Of a DNA stretch of 40,523 nt, positions 29,321-36,337 are shown piece after piece. Within the stretch, counting starts at the first letter, position 1. Every line of letters begins with the position of its first letter. The notes beneath the pieces were generated by a model. The model was not told the origin of the DNA. It made no database searches and saw nothing but the letters and a program-made list of their open reading frames with translations. The stretch comes from Holophagae bacterium (lineage in GTDB: Bacteria > Acidobacteriota > Thermoanaerobaculia > Thermoanaerobaculales > Sulfomarinibacteraceae): NCBI GenBank assembly GCA_003105185.1, contig PQAJ01000034.1, forward strand, positions 1 through 40,523, in the 5' to 3' direction. The translations under genes and the position numbers were made by a program.

Positions 29321-29707
29321 TCAGCTCTTCTTGGGGCGGCGCCCACGCCGCCGCTGGACGTTCTTCATGCTGATGGTCAGCATCTTGCTCGTCCGATCGT
29401 CGCTGATGTCGAAGCGCTGAGATTCCTCGAAAGCCAGGCCGTATTGCGTGAGGAACTGCGGCGCTTTCAGACTCACCGATCGACGGCGGCGGGACAGCGG
29501 GAATGCACCCACTTCGTTTCCGTTGTTGGTGATCTGTACGCCGATCAGCTTGCGGCTCTTGTCGAAGAAAAGCACGGCGTGCGATGCCTTGTTGAGGCCG
29601 AAAGCCGCGACTGCTGCGGCATCGAATGAAATCAGCCCGCTCGGCCGAACCGTCGCCCGGGGTTTCATTCCGGCTGTTCGTGGAGGAACGTATCTTTCGA
29701 AAGCCAT
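29321..29707 (-). CDS. conserved-looking small basic protein of unknown function
   Basis: MAFERYVPPRTAGMKPRATVRPSGLISFDAAAVAAFGLNKASHAVLFFDKSRKLIGVQ...RRRGRRPKKS; promoter and SD support ATG at 29707. Confidence 0.7.
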   Translation of the reverse strand: MAFERYVPPRTAGMKPRATVRPSGLISFDAAAVAAFGLNKASHAVLFFDKSRKLIGVQITNNGNEVGAFPLSRRRRSVSLKAPQFLTQYGLAFEESQRFDISDDRTSKMLTISMKNVQRRRGRRPKKS

Positions 29708-29735
29708 CGAGTCACCCCCCCGAGACTTTGTACTA

Positions 29736-29764
29736 ACGATAGACGGATTTTCTTCTAGAGTCAA
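29736..29764 (-). promoter_or_regulatory. sigma70-type promoter for 29321..29707
   Basis: minus strand TTGACT-N17-TATCGT. Confidence 0.65.
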
Positions 29765-29997
29765 GCCCAAACTGATGTCGAATTTGCGCCGCTATTGAGT
29801 GTGGTTTACGTTCGAATATGGCGCCGTCGACGTCGGCAATTGTGCGTCACATGGGAGACTGCCGGGAGGCGGCGAGGCAGCGGCCGCTGCGGAGCGCCCC
29901 GCTGGGTGGGGGCTCACCGCCCGCAACGGCCACTGGACCCGGGCGCCGGCAGGGCGGGACTTTGCGGGGCCTGAGCCGACCGGGTACACTCGGTCGC

Positions 29998-31173
29998 ATG
30001 GAATGCCGTGGCAACCACTCGCAGTGGCTCGAAGTTGACGTTCGAGCTCTGGCGCACAACTTGAGTGTCTTTCGAGAGATCTTGACCCGCGGCACGAAGC
30101 TGGCTGCGGTCGTCAAGGCCAACGCCTACGGGCACGGCACGGCTGAGGTGGCTCCGTTCGCCGCTGCACATGCGGACTGGCTGGCTGTGCACACGGCCGA
30201 GGAAGCGCGACGCCTCCGCCGGTTGGGGCTCTCGAGCCCGGTCCTGATCATGGGCTTCATGGCCCGCGGCGAGCTCCACGATCTCGATGCCGACGTCCAC
30301 GTTTTCGTGTCGACCGACGAGGTCCTCAGGTGGCTTGGTGAGTACCGCAGATCGAGCGGTATTTCACTGCCCATTCACCTCAAGATCGACACCGGAACGA
30401 AGCGCCAGGGTTTCGAGCGTTCGCGCATCGCCGACGTTTGCCGGACGGCGGCCGGCGAGGGCCTTTCGATCGTCGGGATCGCCACTCATTTTGCCAACAT
30501 CGAGGACACACTCGAGCACGATTTCGCACGCCGACAGCTGGCCCTATTCGGTGACGCCGTCGCGGCATTACGGCGCGAGTTGAGCAGCGACGTGCCGTAC
30601 GTCCACGCCGCGTGCTCGGCCGCATCGCTGCTGTTCCGAGAAACCGATTTCAACCTCGCCCGGATCGGGATATCGATGTACGGGCACTGGCCGTCGCGAG
30701 AGACCAGGTTGACCTGGATCCTCGACCACGGCCGCAACGGCGTCAAGCTGGAGCCGGCGCTGGCCTGGCGGACCGTGATCGGGCAGTTCCAGCACGTGGC
30801 CACCGGCGAGACCGTCGGCTACGGCCGGACTTGGAGAGCTTTGCGCGCGACTCGCTTGGCGGTTCTGCCGGTGGGCTACGCCGACGGCTACGCGCGCGCC
30901 TTGAGCAACCGCGCTCGGGTCCTGGTCGGCGGCCGGCCGGTGCCGGTCGTGGGCCGGGTGTGCATGAACATGATGATGGTTGACGTCACCGACGTGCCGG
31001 AGGCCGCGGTGGGCGACGAGGTGGTGCTGCTCGGCCGGCAGGGAGACGCGGCGGTGACCGCCGAGGAGTTGGCGGAGCTGAGCGGGACCATCAACTACGA
31101 GTTCCTCTGCCGGCTGTCCCCGGCGATCCCGCGCTTCGTGGTGGGTGACGCTGGCGAGGTCGCGGCCCGATGA
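29998..31173 (+). CDS. alr: alanine racemase
   Basis: LAAVVKANAYGHG, IHLKIDTGTKRQGF, VGRVCMNMMMVDVTD. Confidence 0.95.
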   Translation: MECRGNHSQWLEVDVRALAHNLSVFREILTRGTKLAAVVKANAYGHGTAEVAPFAAAHADWLAVHTAEEARRLRRLGLSSPVLIMGFMARGELHDLDADVHVFVSTDEVLRWLGEYRRSSGISLPIHLKIDTGTKRQGFERSRIADVCRTAAGEGLSIVGIATHFANIEDTLEHDFARRQLALFGDAVAALRRELSSDVPYVHAACSAASLLFRETDFNLARIGISMYGHWPSRETRLTWILDHGRNGVKLEPALAWRTVIGQFQHVATGETVGYGRTWRALRATRLAVLPVGYADGYARALSNRARVLVGGRPVPVVGRVCMNMMMVDVTDVPEAAVGDEVVLLGRQGDAAVTAEELAELSGTINYEFLCRLSPAIPRFVVGDAGEVAAR

Positions 31174-31213
31174 CCCGCGCGGCCGCCCGTCCGCAGGCAT
31201 TCGGGTGGTGAGC

Positions 31214-32143
31214 ATGCGGGACCACTACCCGCCGGCGAGCGTGGTCATTCCGACCCACAGCCGTCTCCGCGACCTGCAGAGGGTGGTGGCCGCAGTCGAG
31301 GACCAGTTCGCGCCCGGCGGTCGGCGGCCGGAGTTGATCGTCGTTGACGACGGCTCGAGCGACGGCACCGGAGACTGGCTGCGCCAGGAGTCGGGGAGTG
31401 GCCGCCTCCGCGCCCTGAGCCAGAGCAGCGCGGGCCCGGCGGTCGCCCGCAATCGGGGCGCAGCCGCTGCCACCGGCGAGGTGCTGCTGTTCCTCGGTGA
31501 CGACACCGTTCCGGAGCCCGGGTGGTTGCTGGCTCACCTCGAGGAGCACCGGCTGCACGGGGTCCGCCATCACCCGTTGGCAGTGGTCGGCTATACCGGC
31601 TTCCCGACTGCCGGGGAGACTCCCTTCCTTCGTTTCATCAATGAGTACGGGCCTCAGTTCGGCTACCTGCTGATCGAAGACGCGCGACGGCTTCCGTTCA
31701 ACTTCTTCTACACCTCGAACGTCTCGATCGACCGCGCGGAGATGGTGCGGCTCGGCGGGTTCCGGGAGGACTTCCCGGCGGCAGCCTGGGAGGACATCGA
31801 GTTCGCCTACCGGGCGGTCCGGGAAGGGCTGAGTATCCGCTACCAGCCGCAGGCCAGAGTCACTCACCACCACCGTATCCATCCACGGACGTTCTGTCGC
31901 CGACAGAGGACGGCGGGCCGCTCGGCTGCGATCTTCGCTCGGCTCCACCCCGAGCTCGCCAACTTCCTGGGCGTCGACCGGGTGCGGGCGCTGCGGCCCG
32001 GACAGCCCCTGCTGCGGGGGCTGTTGGCGCTGGCGGTCGGGCTCGGAGAGCGCGTGCCTGGACTGGTCCCGCCTCAGTTCCTGCAGCGATTCGTCGACGC
32101 CAGCTATCTGCAGGGTCTGGCAGGAGCCTTGCAGGAGATGTGA
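31214..32143 (+). CDS. family 2 glycosyltransferase
   Basis: ASVVIPTHSRLRDLQRVVAAVEDQ...LIVVDDGSSDGTGDWL...GPAVARNRGAAAATGEVLLFLGDDTVPE. Confidence 0.92.
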   Translation: MRDHYPPASVVIPTHSRLRDLQRVVAAVEDQFAPGGRRPELIVVDDGSSDGTGDWLRQESGSGRLRALSQSSAGPAVARNRGAAAATGEVLLFLGDDTVPEPGWLLAHLEEHRLHGVRHHPLAVVGYTGFPTAGETPFLRFINEYGPQFGYLLIEDARRLPFNFFYTSNVSIDRAEMVRLGGFREDFPAAAWEDIEFAYRAVREGLSIRYQPQARVTHHHRIHPRTFCRRQRTAGRSAAIFARLHPELANFLGVDRVRALRPGQPLLRGLLALAVGLGERVPGLVPPQFLQRFVDASYLQGLAGALQEM

Positions 32144-32157
32144 GCCGGAGGTGGTGC

Positions 32158-33012
32158 ATGCGCGGCAAACACTCCTGGACGCTGATGGCGGCGGTGGCTG
32201 GGTTTCTTGTCGCCGCTGCCGCGGCTGACGATGGTCCGCCGGCCGCGGGCGGGAAGCCCAACCCGACGGCGTCGGCCGAGGACGGCGCACGCGACGTACC
32301 GTGCAGCCCGGTGGCGACGGCGTGGCCCGTGTCCGGGTCCGGGCCCGCCACGCTCCAGGCGCCGCAGCTTGCGGTGGCGGTCACCGACATCAGACCCAAG
32401 GACGGCCTGGTCTTCCTCGATGGCCGGTTCGCCGGCCGCGCGCGGTACTTCAACGGCACCAATGGTTTCCTCTACCTCGAGCCGGGCGACTACCGCCTCG
32501 AGCTGCGGTTGGACGGGTACCGGACCGAGGCCTTTCAGATCGCGGCGCGACCGAGCTGTCTGTTCGAGATCCGGCACCGGATGCAGCGGTCCCACGGTCC
32601 GGCGGCCGAGGGAACGGCCCCCCCGGTTGGCAAGGGCGAGCCCGAGCAGTGGATCTGGGAGCCGGTCGCGGGCGCGGCAGCGGCGCCATCCGGCCCCACC
32701 CCACCAGCCGGGCCGGACGCCGCCTTGCGGCCGGACCTCGATCTCGGGCCCTCGACGGCAGCAGGGGTCGGTGCGCCCCGGGGATCGCTCCGGTTGCGCG
32801 TGAAGCCGCCCACGGCGGAGGTCTTTCTGGATGGCTCGTTCCTCGCCACCGGCCGGGAGCTCGACCTCATGGTCGCGCCGCTCGCCGTGCCTGCGGGGCG
32901 CCATGTCCTCGAGGTGCGGGCTCCGGGTTTTGCCAGTCGAACCGAGGAAATCTCGGCGGCTGCGGGAGGCGTGGTGGAGGTCGAGATCGTTCTCCAGAGG
33001 GGTCCCAGCTGA
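32158..33012 (+). CDS. secreted protein with two PEGA-like domains
   Basis: signal peptide; GLVFLDGRFAGRARYFNG..LEPGDYRLELRLDGY and AEVFLDGSFLATGRELD...VPAGRHVLEVRAPGF. Confidence 0.85.
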   Translation: MRGKHSWTLMAAVAGFLVAAAAADDGPPAAGGKPNPTASAEDGARDVPCSPVATAWPVSGSGPATLQAPQLAVAVTDIRPKDGLVFLDGRFAGRARYFNGTNGFLYLEPGDYRLELRLDGYRTEAFQIAARPSCLFEIRHRMQRSHGPAAEGTAPPVGKGEPEQWIWEPVAGAAAAPSGPTPPAGPDAALRPDLDLGPSTAAGVGAPRGSLRLRVKPPTAEVFLDGSFLATGRELDLMVAPLAVPAGRHVLEVRAPGFASRTEEISAAAGGVVEVEIVLQRGPS

Positions 33013-33029
33013 GCGAGCAGCCGCGGGTC

Positions 33030-33058
33030 TTGACACGGTCCGGACGGGGCTTTACAAT
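33030..33058 (+). promoter_or_regulatory. near-consensus sigma70 promoter
   Basis: TTGACA (33030-33035), 17-nt spacer, TACAAT (33053-33058). Confidence 0.8.
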
Positions 33059-33064
33059 TTGCCG

Positions 33065-33257
33065 ACCAGACAGTAGAATGAGGCAACATTAGAGCATGGG
33101 AGGGATCCGGGAAGGCTTTCCACCTTGAGCCTGCCAACAACGGCCAACCTTTTGCGGCCAACCTATTGACTGCCTTTCATTTGATCCTGCCTGAAAAGCT
33201 CAACGGTCCCTCCCGACTCACGCTCGACGGCCCAGCCCCAACGGGCTGGGCCCTTTT
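33065..33257 (+). ncRNA. candidate orphan structured non-coding RNA (class unknown)
   Basis: promoter just upstream, intrinsic terminator at the end, no ORF between; 11-bp closing stem GGGAGGGA(U)CCG / CGGUCCCUCCC; inner stem GGCUUUC/GAAAAGCU; motif GCCAAC repeated three times. Confidence 0.6.
33229..33257 (+). terminator. intrinsic terminator
   Basis: GGCCCAGCCC-CAAC-GGGCTGGGCC followed by CTTTT. Confidence 0.85.
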
Positions 33258-33323
33258 ATGAGCCGGTTACTTACCGAACGGTAGGTCCGGCGGGTGCCGG
33301 GGGCGGAATCCACTGGAGGGCCC

Positions 33324-33347
33324 GCGCCCGCTTCCGCGCCCGCTTCC
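33324..33347. repeat. 12-bp perfect tandem duplication
   Basis: GCGCCCGCTTCC x2. Confidence 0.8.
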
Positions 33348-33523
33348 GATCCGGTTTCACGACGAACGCACACCGTTTCGTGGCTGGCTCGAGCTTGTGC
33401 CTGCACGAGGACCAGCGGGTGAGGTCGCGTGGGTCGGGCCGTCAACTCGGCGCCGTGGCACCTCGATCAAGTCGAGCGTGCGAGATCGTTGCAGGTGAAC
33501 AACGACCCTGACCGCGGGCGGAT

Positions 33524-33624
33524 CGTTTGATGTTTCCGACACGTGGTTGCTGGGAGAACGCCAGGTGAGGAGTCGGCGTCGAGTCGCGGCCTGGGTGGGA
33601 GGGTGGGCGAGCCGTCAACTCGGT
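33524..33624. repeat. dispersed repeat copy A (overlaps 3' end of yqgE)
   Basis: GTCGGCGTCGAGTCGCGGCCTGGGTGGGAGGGTGGGCGAGCCGTCAACTCGG; nearly repeated at 34849-34900. Confidence 0.75.
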
Positions 33625-34190
33625 GCGCCCGAGCCGAGGTCGACTAGGGCTCCCGGCTCGACGCCGATCGAGCGCAGAGCGGCGGTCCAGCGCTCCTCGA
33701 CCGGCACTTCAAAGATGATCGAGGTATTGAGGGGCGCCACCAGCCAGGAGTTGTCCTCGATCTCCTGCTCGAGCTGGCCGGGGTACCAGCCCGAGTAGCC
33801 GAGAAACAGGTGATAGCGGCCTCCGAGGCGGCCTCGCGCGAGGTTGGCGAGGGTCTCGGTGCTGCCCGAGACCATGATGTCGCTGTCGACGGCGAGCGCG
33901 GTCTCGTCGGGCTCTTGGCCGCTGCCCTCGAAGACGACGAAACCGTGGTTGGGCTCGACCGGGCCGCCAGCCAGGACCTGAGGGAGCTGCGCCTCGGCCA
34001 CCGTCTCGCCGAGCTCCTCGAGGATCTCGTTGAGCTCGACGCTGAGTGGGCGATTGATGACCAAGCCGAAGGCGCCCTCCTCCGTGGAGTGCACGCCGAC
34101 CAGGACCACGGCGTGCCAGAAGTTGGGATCGACCAGACCTGGCATGGCGATGAGCAGCTTGCCAGCCAGCGGGGTTGCGGCGTCGCTCAC
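33615..34190 (-). CDS. YqgE/AlgH (UPF0301) family protein
   Basis: LAGKLLIAMPGLVDPNFWHAVVLVGVHSTEEGAFGLVINRPL; VLAGGPVEPNHGFVVFE; YSGWYPGQLEQEIEDNSWLV. Confidence 0.95.
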   Translation of the reverse strand: MSDAATPLAGKLLIAMPGLVDPNFWHAVVLVGVHSTEEGAFGLVINRPLSVELNEILEELGETVAEAQLPQVLAGGPVEPNHGFVVFEGSGQEPDETALAVDSDIMVSGSTETLANLARGRLGGRYHLFLGYSGWYPGQLEQEIEDNSWLVAPLNTSIIFEVPVEERWTAALRSIGVEPGALVDLGSGAPS

Positions 34191-34245
34191 GGCTTCATGC
34201 TACCAGAGTCGGCAAGGGGGTCGACTGTCCGCGGGGGACCCATGG

Positions 34246-34342
34246 CGTCTCCGTCTCCCTGCCCCTCTCCGTCTCCGAACAGGCCGCCCAAGAGTGGACG
34301 ACACGTCCGGAACCGGGCATGGAGACGGGCATGGGCACGGAA
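34246..34342. repeat. pyrimidine/purine hexamer-type inverted repeat
   Basis: GTCTCCGTCTCCCTGCCCCTCTCCGTCTCCG ... AACCGGGCATGGAGACGGGCATGGGCACGGAACG. Confidence 0.6.
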
Positions 34343-34367
34343 CGCGCCACGCCCCCGCTCAGGTACC

Positions 34368-34769
34368 ATGCTCAGGATGCGCGGCGCGGACGAGCTGGTC
34401 ATCTCTCCCCCGGAGCAGCCGCTTGACCCACGAGTCAAGACGCGGCTGGCGGAGGAGCTGGCGAGCTGCCCGGACCTCGCCTTCGCCCACCTCCCTCAGG
34501 TCATGGTCCCGGCGCGCCAGAACGCGCCGTCGCTGGTGCTTTTCGTGTGGCTGCGCCCGCCCGCGCTGCGCTCCCTGCGCTTTGCCCTCAACCTCGTCAG
34601 CGAAGCCGTCGCGCGCGCGCTTCCCGACGGCGACTTCCTCGACGTCGTGGTGCTCAACTCGGCGCCGGAGCTGCTCGCCGATGTCGAGGGTGCGAGGTCG
34701 CTGCTGGTGGAGAACGATCCGGAGGAGCGGGCCCGAGCGTTGGCGGCGGCCTCCGCGGACGAGCGGTAG
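34368..34769 (+). CDS. SseB C-terminal-domain-like protein (ATG at 34377 also possible)
   Basis: FAHLPQVMVPARQNAPSLVLFVWLRPPALRSLRFALNLVSEAVARALPDGDFLDVVVLNSAPEL; weak pattern match only. Confidence 0.6.
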   Translation: MLRMRGADELVISPPEQPLDPRVKTRLAEELASCPDLAFAHLPQVMVPARQNAPSLVLFVWLRPPALRSLRFALNLVSEAVARALPDGDFLDVVVLNSAPELLADVEGARSLLVENDPEERARALAAASADER

Positions 34770-34800
34770 CCGAGTCCAGGGCGCCCTCCCGCAGGTGTGT

Positions 34801-34902
34801 CGTCTGATCCTTCCACGACGTGGCCTCACAGAGCGCTGGTGGCTCGGGGTCGGTGCCGAGTCGCGGCCTGGGTGGGGGACGGGCGAGCCGTCAACTCGGC
34901 GC
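34801..34902. repeat. dispersed repeat copy B
   Basis: GTCGGTGCCGAGTCGCGGCCTGGGTGGGGGACGGGCGAGCCGTCAACTCGGCGC; same spacing to upstream CGTYTGAT..TTCC..ACGTGG-like segment as copy A. Confidence 0.7.
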
Positions 34903-35004
34903 CGGAGCTGCTCGCCGATGTCGAGGGTGCGTCCGCTGCTGGTGGAGAACGATCCGGAGGAGCGGGCCACAGCGCTCGCGTCGGCCGCGGCTCAAGGGGC
35001 TTGA
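34891..35004 (+). pseudogene. frameshifted duplicate of the 3' end of the 34368..34769 gene
   Basis: TCAACTCGGCGCCGGAGCTGCTCGCCGATGTCGAGGGTGCG then GCTGCTGGTGGAGAACGATCCGGAGGAGCGGGCC match 34654-34733 with a 2-nt length difference. Confidence 0.8.
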
Positions 35005-35040
35005 ACTCCGCGAGCCGACACGCGAGTTGACAGTCCCCCC

Positions 35041-35107
35041 GTCTCTCCGTGCCCGTCTCCATATCCGATTAATTCCCCTCCGGAATCGTGTTCGGGCACG
35101 GGCACGC
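35041..35107. repeat. hexamer-type inverted repeat
   Basis: CCGTGCCCG (35047-35055) / CGGGCACGG (35093-35101) perfect arms. Confidence 0.65.
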
Positions 35108-35170
35108 GAACGACGTGCGCCGGACTGGCGGGGCCGCCCGACCGTGAACGTGCCGCACCCTTGAGGCGGC

Positions 35171-36223
35171 CTAGACCGGAATGCGGTGCCGCCAGCCGAA
35201 AGGATCTGCTGCGGTGGCGGTCTCGATCCCAACCAGCTCGTCGTAGAGCCGTTGCCAGCGCTCGTCGAACGGGAACTCCCAGACCCGGTCGCCGTCGGCA
35301 ATCTGCCGGATCCAGGTGATGACGGCGGCAGTACCGCAGCAGGCCGCGGCGCGGATCTCATCGAGCTCCTCGAGCGGGATCTTCCTCCGCTCCGTCGGCC
35401 AGCCGAAGATCTCGGCCGCGATCTGCAGCAGCGACTCGCGCGTGATCGATGGCAGCACGCTCGTCGAGTCTGGGGTGATCAGGGTCCGGTCGCGGAAGGC
35501 GAGGAAGTTGGCGGCTCCGATCTCGTCGATGTAGCGGTGCTCGGCAGGGTCGAGATAGAGCGCCTCGGCGAAGCCCTTGGTCTTGGCCTCGACGCCGGGC
35601 CAGAATGAGCAGGCGTAGTTGCCGCCGGCCTTGACGTGGCCGCTGCCATGGGGAGCCGCGCGGTCGAAGCGCGTGACCATGAAGGCCTTGCCCTGATCGG
35701 CGCCGAAGCCGCCCTTGAAGTAGGGGCCGACCGGGGTCACGAAGATCCGGAACACGAAGCGCGAGGCGGGTTTGACGCCGACGTTGTCGCCGATCCCGAT
35801 GTAGAACGGCCGCAGGTAGAGCGCGGCGCCACTGCCGAAGGGAGGCACGAACGGGAGATTCGCCGCCACCACCTCCTCGATGCCGCGGACGAACAGCGCT
35901 TCCGGCAGCTCCGGGCCGCGCAGGTAGCGGGCCCCGGCGTTCATGCGCCGCGCGTTGTCGTGCGGCCGGAAGGCGTACACCTCGCCGTCGGCCCCGGCCT
36001 GCGCCTTCATGCCCTCGAACAGCTGCTGCCCGTAGTGCAGGCACTGGCTGCCCTCGGGAATCTCCATCGAGGACCCCTCCAGGAGCCCGCGCACCCGCCA
36101 CACGCCGTACTCGTAGACCGCCTCGAATCGGTAGGGACAGGCGATGTAGCTGAAGTCGAGCTTCGAGAAGTCGAGGTCGACCTTCTCACTGTCCCCGGTG
36201 AAGTAGTACCGCGGCTTGTCCAT
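35171..36223 (-). CDS. ilvE: branched-chain amino acid aminotransferase
   Basis: LHYGQQLFEGMKA, YLRPFYIG, VKAGGNYACSF (PLP Lys region), class IV fold order. Confidence 0.93.
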   Translation of the reverse strand: MDKPRYYFTGDSEKVDLDFSKLDFSYIACPYRFEAVYEYGVWRVRGLLEGSSMEIPEGSQCLHYGQQLFEGMKAQAGADGEVYAFRPHDNARRMNAGARYLRGPELPEALFVRGIEEVVAANLPFVPPFGSGAALYLRPFYIGIGDNVGVKPASRFVFRIFVTPVGPYFKGGFGADQGKAFMVTRFDRAAPHGSGHVKAGGNYACSFWPGVEAKTKGFAEALYLDPAEHRYIDEIGAANFLAFRDRTLITPDSTSVLPSITRESLLQIAAEIFGWPTERRKIPLEELDEIRAAACCGTAAVITWIRQIADGDRVWEFPFDERWQRLYDELVGIETATAADPFGWRHRIPV

Positions 36224-36306
36224 GCGCGTCTCCCTCGCCCAGCCGATGGGGTGGCATCGTGCCGCCCCGCGCGACAGCCCCTCGCGGGCTGTCGAACGCC
36301 GCCCCT

Positions 36307-36337
36307 ACTATAGCGAGTCCGGCTCGGGAAAGGTCAA
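36307..36337 (-). promoter_or_regulatory. possible ilvE promoter
   Basis: minus strand TTGACC-N19-TATAGT; spacer longer than ideal. Confidence 0.4.

Noticed and set aside
33065-33257. Assigning the ncRNA as 6S, SRP RNA or tmRNA
   Set aside because: Overall size and closing stem loosely fit 6S, but no diagnostic sequence signature could be matched by eye; left unclassified.
35026-35060. TTGACA at 35026 as a second ncRNA promoter
   Set aside because: No suitable -10 hexamer at 16-19 nt downstream; the region is the pyrimidine-rich repeat.
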